From positions 297,032-361,031 of the forward strand of contig QANU01031477.1 in the NCBI GenBank assembly GCA_003254905.1: 64,000 nt of DNA. The letters run 5' to 3'. Every line of letters starts with the position of its first letter. The first letter of the stretch is position 1. A program made the translations under genes and the position numbers. A model generated the notes under the pieces. It did no database searches and had not been told where the DNA came from. It was given only the letters and a program-made list of their open reading frames with translations. The stretch comes from Nissolia schottii (lineage: Eukaryota > Streptophyta > Magnoliopsida > Fabales > Fabaceae). This document shows positions 22,370 through 31,801 of this stretch, piece by piece.

Positions 22370-23320
22370 TACGTCACAATATACGTTGGCAACGCAGATG
22401 GTAAGAACATTGGTGACGCAAAGGTTATTAGTTGTTAACGATAGAAAAATTGACAATGCTTGCTAAAAAATCAGTCGCGATAATAACTATTTGGCGACAA
22501 AAGTTACTAAAAGATAACTAAAAAAAGTGGTTGCGAGGGAGTACTCGTCGCAATAGAAAGTCAATAGATGACAGAGATCAAGGTGACTTAAAAATCATCA
22601 ACTAACTAAGGTGTCGACGCTATAGGTTGATGACTAAGGTCAAACTGTCACAAAGATAATTCATCTAAGAATTCTCACAATCGCTTTATGGTAGTCACCT
22701 TATATAGGACGAACATTACGATAGGCTTCAAGACTTAGCGGAAATTGTGTTATCAAGTCAATTCTATAGAGGGAACAATTAGCAAATTTGAATACAAGCA
22801 ATAACCTCCAAGCAATAACCTTCAGAAAGTGATATAACTGCTAAGGAACATGACAAAAATAATTGTTGCATGTCATGTTTCACATGCAAGCGTAACTAGT
22901 CCGTATTATGTGGACCATAACGGATCGAAGTGGTAACTGTTGACAAAGTTAGGGGAAGAGCGGTTATCAGAAGTTGAGAGCCCTAAAACTCTATAAATAC
23001 AGGGCTCCTAGGCTAAACTCGATGTGGTTTTTCTGACAATCCTATTGACTCAAGTAAGTCCTCCAGCTGACAATCAGCAGTCCTACGGAAGCTCAATGTA
23101 CGCCACCACTTTTCTTTTTCATTTCGTTTCCCTGCTTTCCTAGGAGTAGTTCGTAATTGTAGCAATCTCTTTAACCTTGACACTCTTTTCTCCCCTTTCT
23201 TCACTGTAACTTGCACTACAATCCTTCACTCCGACAAGGATAACTTGTAATCAAAGTCACTCTGGTGACCATTATTGAATATATTTACATTTCCCATTCT
23301 CGCTCCCCACTTCTCTCTTA
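22370..23320 (+). mobile_element. Probable solo LTR of a retrotransposon
   Basis: About 950 noncoding bases with the layout of an LTR: a long U3-like stretch, CTCTATAAATACAGGGCTCC (a TATA box in a typical LTR promoter context, near 22989-23010), then a T/C-rich segment and ACTTGTAATCAAAGTCACTC resembling an R/U5 end. No gag-pol frames lie on either side. I could not find the TG...CA ends or a target duplication, so the limits are approximate. Confidence 0.45.
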
Positions 23321-24211
23321 TTTGGCAAACATTGTAGAAATCTGGGACTTGTACATGCATTTGAAAAGTGGTCCGGTTATAAACAGAAACTCTAGCAACT
23401 GACATGAAATTCCTAATTCATATGACACACATCTACCAACTGAAGCATCTGACAGATGATTCACATGATGACTTACAAAGTATAACGGGCAATCCACATA
23501 AAGTGGCACCTAAATGCATTCATCAATGGCAGGTGACCCCAAAAAAAAAGGTATATCAGCTAATGAGAAAGCAAAAAATACATATCATTTAACTTGGGGT
23601 GCTACAACTGACAGTAAGAACATGTACAAGGAGAAATCAAATTACAATCTTTTTTTCCGTTTTGGGAGAAGGAGGAGGAGAGGATCAGGAAGTTCATCAA
23701 GTAGAGAGAGAAAGAAGTACACCAACAAGTATAAGATATTCTCTTCACAGAACAAAAGCCAGGGAAGTAAAAACACACCAACGAAACAAAATCATACCCA
23801 TCTAATTTTATTTTATACTTATGAGTGGAGGAAGATTATTGCAGTAGCGCACCTCCAAAGTACTAGTTAATCTAATTCTCACCGTATGCTAAACCTGAAA
23901 TTCAGAGAGTACAAGATGCCTTAATGAAGAAGAATTACTAACTCCCTCCTCTGTCCATGCTGGTACAGTTTTTCTTATAAACATGTCATCATTCTGACAC
24001 GTATGTACGACACTAGTATTCTGACCATCAACCAATCATTTACAGTGGCGACAGTTTAACATACCAATCCAGCCAACCAAAATTGTATTTGCTTGTGGGG
24101 AAAGGGTAAAATTAAAACAAAAATCAAATGACAGCAGAAACTATGGTGTTCACTTCTCAGTGTATCTAAGGAGGATCTGCCATCTTCTATCAGTGAGGAT
24201 GCACTTTATCA

Positions 24212-24793
24212 TCATGGGGACCACTTCCCCCCGTTGCATATTTTTTCAAATACTGGTAATCTCCGTTTAGCAGTTCGGCGACGGAGAACACTGGAGATGT
24301 ATGAATCTACTTGTTCCTTTGCTGGAGCTTTGTCTTCTGAACCAGGGAGGGCAACCTCAATGCCATCATCCAGGGGTGACCAATCTCTCAAAGGGTTGGA
24401 ACTGGCAAGGGCAGGGGTACGGGGAGGTTCCGGTATAACAGTTGAAGCTGCTTGGGATGTTGTCACTGTAGATTCAGCTGATGCATGTTGCTGACGAACA
24501 GTGCCGCTTTTCGAGCCATATATAGGTTTAACAGGTGAAGCTGTTCGGGGTTTTTTGACTGCAGCTTCAACTGTTGCATGGTGCTGATTAACAGTGCGGC
24601 TATTCCAGCCATGTGTGCCTGATCCTGCACTCAAAGGTGATTTTGGTGGCTGCAAAACCCAAGAAATAATTACACCTTAGGTGTGTATTATGTTAAAAGT
24701 ACATGGTGACATCATCTTTTGATTATTTACCTTCGATTTGGAGTATTTCATGGTCAGAGGAGTTTGATGAAGATCTTCTTTTCGGTGTGCAAA
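24212..24793 (-). pseudogene. 5'-truncated paralogue of the Ser/Pro-rich protein gene at 52750-54166
   Basis: Two exons are recognisable: 24793-24731 (FAHRKEDLHQTPLTMKYS...) and 24649-24212 (PPKSPLSAGSGTHG..., ending NGGKWSP). They match exons 2 and 3 of the downstream gene (FARGKEDLHSTPISMKS; KLSPLSAGSRIYGSNSP). Splice sites, phase 0 and the open frame are all preserved, and the conserved block WSPLDDGIEVALPG...EQVDSYISSVL is intact. The large first exon of the parent (201 codons) is absent from the visible sequence, and the duplication appears to break in intron 1. It may be a dead fragment, or it may be transcribed from a new promoter near 25710. Its function is unknown. Confidence 0.75.
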
Positions 24794-25604
24794 CTGCAAG
24801 ATATTGATCTTCACAAGGTAAGCAACTATTGTAGCACGAGCATAAAGCCATCAAATACGAAATACAAGAAGTTTATTTCCTATTGACATTGAATCCCTTA
24901 CTAAATGACAAGAATACATGCTAGGCGTTTTCAATAAAATGCAATTAGTTACATGAACGTTGCCTTTCCTTTCTCGAGTTAAATTTCTCAGGCCTATAGT
25001 TACCAGATACAGTACATGTGGTTCATATTGGTATTTGGTACATCATTTTTTTTGTGACTGCATTGTAATTGTGTTTTCATAGAAAATTTGGTATGATGTA
25101 CAAAAAAGTTGAAATGCAGGACTCAGGGTTATTGATAGAATCCTGTGCCAAAAGTCTTGGACATCAGAATGTACTAGATTCCTTGTGCAGAAAGCCATTC
25201 AATAAGCATTATCAAAGTCCAAATCATGATCAAAGCTACAAGATTCTTAAACTCTCGACGTATATTGGTTTAACAAATGCATATCCAGCAGCAACAAGGA
25301 ATATTTTGAATCTGCACCTTTGACATTCCTCGCATCAAGAAAAGGAATCAAAACAGAAAGGAACCAACAGTATATGCAGAATTCCAGAATCGGTGACCCA
25401 ATTATAGAGGTTATGATACAGAAAACTTGTAGAAAATAAACATCTAACAAATGCACCACATCAACTGACCTATAATTGAATATTTACGATTTCTTTAGAT
25501 TCTGACTCAACTCTCTCTGCAAGAATATTCAAGAAAGCATCTTTAGAAGGAAACTATGACAAGTGGTTTAGGAAACTTTCTTTCATTGATTTTGAGCAAC
25601 TTAC

Positions 25605-25700
25605 ATATCTTTCAATGTTGCGAGCGCAATGAGAGAAGGATGCAATAACCCTTAACTCCTCCACTGTCACACACTCTTTCTGGGGAGTCTTGTTTCTCAC
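25605..25700 (-). other. Possible captured exon in frame with the truncated paralogue
   Basis: On the minus strand a 32-codon open stretch (containing VTVEELRVIASFSHCARNIE) ends at AGATAT followed by the strong donor GTAAGTT. It lies in phase 0, the phase required by the exon at 24793. A TATATATA lies just upstream (25714-25707). There is no in-frame ATG; a TGA precedes it, so translation of this frame would need another start. The resemblance to a known protein is not recognised, and chance is possible. Confidence 0.25.
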
Positions 25701-26200
25701 CCCTCATATATATAAAGACCTCTCGCGTATTTATCCGTATATGAAAGCTTTCTTGTGTGGTGTTATAGTTTTAGGCGTTCCCCCTGTAACAAACCACATG
25801 CACTAATAGCACTCGGCCTATCCAAGTAGTTAATGCTGGAGCACACTAGTTTTAACGACTATACTAACCAAATCAAATCTTATTGCAGAGCAAATGTGGG
25901 TAATAAATAATAGTAAACCGTGATCAAAAAAATGTAAATAACAAACCAATTTTATTTTATTTTGGCATGTAATCTTTACTAAATAATAAAGGAGTTAAGC
26001 AACTTTAACGGTCCTTTAGTCACGTTTTTTAGACTATTATACCCCTCTCTTCATATAAAAAAACTTGTCGTTCTTTTTCATTTTTAATATTTAAATTTTT
26101 CTCCATTCAATCTTATTTCTTTGATACAGTGTTACTGTGCTAAACTGATAATGAAATAGATATGAGTAACAAAACCGCCATAAAAGAAAAAAAAAAAAAG

Positions 26201-26757
26201 NNNNNNNNNNNNNNNNNNNNNNNNNNNNNNNNNNNNNNNNNNNNNNNNNNNNNNNNNNNNNNNNNNNNNNNNNNNNNNNNNNNNNNNNNNNNNNNNNNNN
26301 NNNNNNNNNNNNNNNNNNNNNNNNNNNNNNNNNNNNNNNNNNNNNNNNNNNNNNNNNNNNNNNNNNNNNNNNNNNNNNNNNNNNNNNNNNNNNNNNNNNN
26401 NNNNNNNNNNNNNNNNNNNNNNNNNNNNNNNNNNNNNNNNNNNNNNNNNNNNNNNNNNNNNNNNNNNNNNNNNNNNNNNNNNNNNNNNNNNNNNNNNNNN
26501 NNNNNNNNNNNNNNNNNNNNNNNNNNNNNNNNNNNNNNNNNNNNNNNNNNNNNNNNNNNNNNNNNNNNNNNNNNNNNNNNNNNNNNNNNNNNNNNNNNNN
26601 NNNNNNNNNNNNNNNNNNNNNNNNNNNNNNNNNNNNNNNNNNNNNNNNNNNNNNNNNNNNNNNNNNNNNNNNNNNNNNNNNNNNNNNNNNNNNNNNNNNN
26701 NNNNNNNNNNNNNNNNNNNNNNNNNNNNNNNNNNNNNNNNNNNNNNNNNNNNNNNNN
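26201..26757. other. Assembly gap (557 N)
   Basis: An unresolved run bordered by poly(A) on the left and a TA microsatellite on the right. Open frames crossing it are artefacts. Confidence 0.99.

Positions 26758-26795
<38 letters not shown>
26758..26795. repeat. (TA)n microsatellite at the gap edge
   Basis: About 19 TA units follow the gap directly, the likely cause of the failed assembly. Confidence 0.95.
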
Positions 26796-26797
<2 letters not shown>

Positions 26798-26853
26798 TAC
26801 GAGCGTTGTCATTATTTTTTTTCCTTTTTAATTAAATATTTTAAGTGGCCTAA

Positions 26854-27136
26854 GAGCATCTTTAATAATAGTTTCTCTTTAAAAAAAGTTTATATAGAAC
26901 ACATTAACATTACATCACAAAATGCATTAAAATACACTAATAGTAGGGCACTTCACTCCAATAAAAATATCAATTTTAGTCTTCATTATGATTTTTTAAA
27001 TTAAAAAAAAAATTAATAGTGAATGCATATTAATATTTTATTAAGAAAAAAGAAGATATATCAGTCCCATCCTCAAATTATGCGAATTAGTCTCACCCTT
27101 ACCTAAGCAAATTTAGACACATTGTTGAAGATGCTC
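26854..27136. mobile_element. Tourist-like MITE (PIF/Harbinger) upstream of the carrier gene
   Basis: A 283-base element with terminal inverted repeats GAGCATCTTTAATAAT (left) and GAGCATCTTCAACAAT (right, reverse strand). It is flanked by the 3-base duplication TAA (26851-26853 and 27137-27139). The length, TAA target and lack of coding capacity fit Tourist-like MITEs. It ends about 135 bases before the TATA box of the mitochondrial carrier gene. Confidence 0.8.
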
Positions 27137-27271
27137 TAAGTAAAGAAATGTTTGTTCTTTTCGTGCGTTTTTGTTATGAAAATACAAGAATAAATAAAAT
27201 GATAAAAATAACTATATTTCAACTAGGTGAGCCATGAAAGGCTTTGTAGCCCGAATGGGGAGACCGGCCCG

Positions 27272-27377
27272 TATAAAACAGGTTGGAGGCCCGGGAGAGG
27301 AGTAGGGTTTAAGGACAAAACAGAGGAAGGTGTAGCTGTGTGATTCCCAAGAAATAACGATGGAGGTGATTGAATGA
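27272..27377 (+). promoter_or_regulatory. TATA box and short upstream ORF of the carrier gene
   Basis: TATAAAA occurs at 27272-27278. Downstream, at 27360-27377, a five-codon upstream ORF (ATGGAGGTGATTGAATGA) lies in the presumed leader. A donor-like AAG/GTACAA at about 27417 and an acceptor ATTCAG directly before the start codon at 27515 suggest a small leader intron that would remove a second upstream ATG near 27422. Confidence 0.45.
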
Positions 27378-27514
27378 GGTAGTTACTCTCAGAGAGCCAA
27401 AAATCCCATTGACAAGGTACAATGGTAGCTCCAGTTCTTCCTTCATTCTATCATTCCCTTGATAATAATAATAATTAATAAACACTCCAGTTCATTTTTT
27501 CACTCTGCATTCAG

Positions 27515-30500
27515 ATGGAGGACTTGTTCAAGAACCAGATTTTTGCTGTTCATGGGGTTGCTGCTGCTGCCTCCGTGGCTTTAGCCACCGCTTTAACTTA
27601 CCCTCTTGATTCCATCAAACTCCTCTCTCAGGTTCTCACCTTTTTCACACCTCTCTATTTTGTGTTATGCCCGCTCTTACCCATCATTTCTGAATTGCTT
27701 CAAACTGGTCTCTCTCTCTCTCTCTCTTTTGGGTTCTATTTGTTTTATTGAAAGGTTGGTTCAAGTGCTGGTAAGGAATTGAGTGCTGCTGAGTCCTTGC
27801 TCAGAATACTGTCTTCCTCTGGCATTGCAGGTATGCTGATTTTTATCTCTACCACCAAATACTGCGAGCCTTTTCTTTTTTGTTAATCTCTCATTTTGAA
27901 TGAAAATTTCTTTTGGGTGTTCCAATATGCATATGGGAAATGGAATTTTAATGCTGTGATGGGGGGTTTTGCATAGTGAATGATAAGTTGCCTAGGATTC
28001 GTAAGCTAGGAGAAATAGTGAACCTTTTTGTTGGTACTAAATTTAAATGTGTATGCATAACAGACACGACAATGCTGGGTACTGCAAGCGGTTGATAAGT
28101 TCTGTGCTTGGTAGTTTCTCTATATTCTCCTGCTATCTCCAAGGATACTATAGGTGTTAGAACTGGACCAAGCTATTCGTATTTTTTTTTTCTCCTGAAT
28201 CTGTCCTTAAGGATTAGCTCAGAAAGTTCTTCAGTTGGCACAATGTACTATGTGGTTTGTGCACTGTCGGATTTGGTCCCATACAGTGCACAAACTCGAT
28301 GTACACTGGATCTTAACTCAGATTTCTTGTTACATTGGGCCATTTCAGGTCTGTTCAATGGTTATGGATGGTCAGCACTCGGAAGGATTTCTGGTCTAGG
28401 AGCACGATTTGGAGTCTACGAAATCCTGACTGCCTTTTATAAAGGTGATTCCTATGTTTTTCCTATAAATTATTTTTTGTGATTAATATTATTTTGTTGC
28501 AATTTTTTCAGAAATGTCCATATGAGCAAATAGTACTGCTCTGTTTTAAATATATGTGACATGTGAACTTCGTATCTGTGATTCCAGATTGAATTTTTGG
28601 CATGTTTATAGATTGGGTAGCATTATGTGGTTTTGAGATACCCTTTGATTGTTTGACATCATGGACATTGACTTGGGTTTTCTAGTTTAACAATAACTTT
28701 TGGAGTTTGTTATTCTTGAATTGTTATCTTATGGTGCCTTTTTTTTTTTTTTTTTGCTGGAGAATGAATTTTTTGCTCACAAGTACATTTTTGGCAGACG
28801 GTCGAGAAGATAATTATGTCTATGTTTCTGAGGCACTTTTGGCTGGCATGTTAGCTGGTGCCACAGAGACTATCATAAGTTCTCCATTTGAACTCCTCAA
28901 GCTTCGTGCTCAGGTTACTTCTGCTTCTAATGTTCCAAGCTCTACGTTTGCTTTGGAAAAGGGAGCCCGTCTACCCTTAATTTCAAGATTACTCAATGGT
29001 TGTTATCCAGACAAGAGGTCCTTGAACCAAAATGTTGGTCTCCTCTCCACCCTAACAACCAAAAATACTAACATGACGAGTGCATATCTGGAGTATCCAT
29101 GGGCAATGACAGGATCTGGGAAACCACCATCAGTTTGGAATGTGAGAAGGCCATCGGACATTATATCTTTGGAAGGATGGGGCACATTATGGAGAGGCCT
29201 TCGTTCTGGAATTGTTCGAGATTCTGTGTTTAGTGGTGTATTTTTCTCAGGCTGGCAATTTTTGCACCAAGCAATGCTTGATTGGAAGGCTGTAGGGATG
29301 AATCCTCCACCCAGGTTCTTCTCTTGTTCATTAATTAAAAGATTTTTTTGTGTACTAATTATGCTGACAGTCAAAATATAAATACACCAATACCATATAA
29401 TCTTTCTTGCTATTGTGATAGATATGTTTGGTTTGAAAGTTTTTTGATTGTGGAGTCGCCAACCTGCAGCTGATGCTGTTTGACATTCTACTTTTTTATT
29501 TACTTGTACATAGGCTGAGTCACAATGACCTTTAGGTCCAATGGATCATTTTCATTTTGAGTCCCTTTTCGTCTTTGTTTTTGGTCTCTTTGGTTTCTTT
29601 TAAGTGGACACCTTACCAAAAGTACCTATTTACATTACATGTGCTCACTTGTTTGTATGATTGGGTTTCTCATATCTTCATTGCTTTGATTTTTTCTCTG
29701 TGATTAGGTCTGAAAGGTGTTGGATGATTGGATGCACTATATTACATATTTAATCATCTACTAGTGCTTTTAGATTAATTAAACAAGTGAGAGAAGTATT
29801 TTTGTTAAGTGTGCTTGTCCTCACTCAGGTCAGATGATGAAATTGGTCCATTGTCTCCTTTAGCTGTTAGTATTGCCGCTGGATTCTCAGCTTCAGTTGC
29901 TGCCGCTGCTTCTCATGGTTTTGATACTGCAAGAAGTAGATCACAATGTACTGTGCTGCCAAAGGTATGGATATTGTTACTCGTTACTAAAAAAGTTTGA
30001 AAAACTTGTGAAACATGGTCTTCTTGTTTTGAATACTCTTCATTAATGGCACGTCCATGCATTAGTATAAATCAGTTAAAGGAAAAAGTTGGTTTTGATT
30101 CTTTTCTATATAACGATTTGAACAGTAATATACTTCTCACTCAGAATTTCTTTCATTTTTTAAACTAAGGCTATGTTTGGTTTGAGAGTAAATGGGGATG
30201 AATTTTTAAGGGAGAAAAGTTTCATAAAAGATCAGATGTTTGGTATGTCAGTAAAGACATCAGAAAATTTTAAGGGGAGTAATACTTCTCCTGTTAGGGA
30301 TTAAATTTACCCCATTTGCAACTAGTGTTATTTTTCCCCTCTCTCAAAATCTTCATAATCTCTAGCACCAGCTGTGCTCTGTCTCTGTGTCTCTCATACG
30401 TATCTGGAGTTGGAGCTCCTCTATTGTTACTTTCTCCACTTTCCGACCTCTGTTTCACTCTTTTTAGTCAATAGTTGTTTCAGTTAAGCCAACTTTGAAT

Positions 30501-31801
30501 GAATGGTTTTCATTGTGTTTGGCTGCTTAATCCACCACTATCATCCAGATTGAATTAGCTGTCAAATTTGGGATTTATCAAAGCAAGAACAATAAGAAAT
30601 CTGCTATTGGAGGATGCTAAAGATCTCCTTGAAGCGTTTTTCCTGTTGTTGCCACAGAGGGCCTACCATGGGTAACAGGTTTTGGCAACGAGTATGAAAG
30701 AACTCTAGGAATAAGGGGGTTTTGAGCTCGAACGAAGAGTTTTGGAATCAGTGGTACGGTAGATAAGGAGAGGGGAAAACATAAAAAGTGCATCATTTTC
30801 TTGTCATTCAATTTGATTTAGTTGTACCAGTTCTAGTTGTACCAAACCTCAAATTTTTTCCCCTTAAATTTTAAGCCGACACCAAACATAGCCTAAAAAA
30901 GAACTTCTATTTGAAGGACTGAAGGAGTACTACGGAAGAGGAGGAGAATAAGATAATCTCATCAAACAAAATAATAAACCAACACAACATTAATTCAGAG
31001 TATCTCTTTGATATCTCTGCAGTTAAACTTAGGAGATTCTTTAAGAAAACCATCTGCTAAAGATGCCGTAAAACTATGCTGTTCTATAGTAGGTCTAAGG
31101 TCAGAAGTCCTCTTTAAAGTTGAGTACTCAGCATGTTATTCTCCCTCAAATTGTTGTTTTTTCTGTTTAACCAATCGGATGAACTCATTCCCATTTCCAC
31201 AGATGTTCTTCTATAGTCCCAACAAGTAACTATAGGATTGCTGTCCAGAAGGTTAGTAGTGATATCTGGCTAGTAAAGACAAAATTCACAACTGAAGACG
31301 GTGGGACAAAAATGCTTGAACAATATCCAAGTTGCGGACTGACTAAATTAAGCTTGGCTTCATAGTTTCATACTCCCATAAGTAACCCATAATTCAAATT
31401 ATCATATTTTTTCATTCATATTTACTAAGGCAAACTTGTGAATGCTGCTGATTATTTAATTAAAGTTTACACACTTAGTTTTTCACAATGTTGTGCTTAA
31501 CATTGATTAATATCTCAGTTAAGTAAAATCAAAACTTTCATTTGATGTGTTTACAAATTCCAACCAATCTGATAGTGATTGACACATTTTCTGGTTGCAG
31601 CATGTCACAATGGAGAGAAAGCTTCTAAAGTGGAAACGACCAGGAAACAAGTTTGAAAGATTCGCTGGACTCCATCCTTCTGACAGGAATATCTTGTTTC
31701 GTGGTCTTCGGTGGCGGATGGCTCACTGTGGAATTGCTTCATTCATGGTTGTAGGAAGTTATTTCTTTGTTGTTGATCGTCTTGCACCTAGTTTGACTTA
31801 A
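27515..31801 (+). CDS. Mitochondrial carrier (SLC25) family protein
   Basis: Six exons (27515-27631, 27755-27830, 28349-28444, 28798-29314, 29829-29964, 31601-31801) join in frame to give 380 residues, somewhat longer than a standard carrier. The three-fold carrier repeat is visible. The first signature is YPLDSIKLLSQ (Pro30-Lys35) and the second SPFELLKLRAQ (Pro126-Lys131). The third is SHGFDTARSRSQ (around 297-308), where the usual Pro is replaced by Gly. The Gly-rich even helices (AGMLAGATET, AAGFSASVAAA) and the matrix helix GWGTLWRGLRSGIVRD are also present. A long loop in the second repeat (about residues 140-205) explains the extra length. It presumably acts in an organelle inner membrane; the substrate cannot be read from the sequence. 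Intron 5 is large and contains a MITE. Confidence 0.92.
30169..30893. mobile_element. Tourist-like MITE in intron 5 of the carrier gene
   Basis: A 725-base element bounded by GGCTATGTTTGGT on the left and its exact inverse ACCAAACATAGCC on the right. It is flanked by a TAA duplication (30166-30168 and 30894-30896). The terminal sequence is close to the GGCCTTGTTTGGTT family typical of PIF/Harbinger and Tourist elements. No transposase frame is present. Confidence 0.88.

Larger units (their letters stand above)
23840..25960 (-). repeat. Duplicated segment, truncated copy (partner at 52360-53490)
   Basis: This segment matches 52360-53490 in the same orientation, starting with CAAAGTACTAGTTAATCTAA just right of 23840 and near 52372. 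It continues through two exons and the intron beyond them (ATTGTAGCA, GTTTATTT, CTATTGACA), and resumes with ACCAAATCAAATCTTATT at 25867 and 53408. Between about 24890 and 25860 this copy carries roughly 950 bases absent from the other. The homology stops before exon 1 of the parent gene. Confidence 0.85.

Noticed and set aside
26132..27004. Open frames on both strands spanning the second gap
   Set aside because: These are artefacts of the N run and the adjacent TA repeat.
31008..31229. Possible extra exon in intron 5 of the carrier gene
   Set aside because: Direct joining of the exons at 29964 and 31601 keeps the frame and the family sequence, so no exon is needed here.
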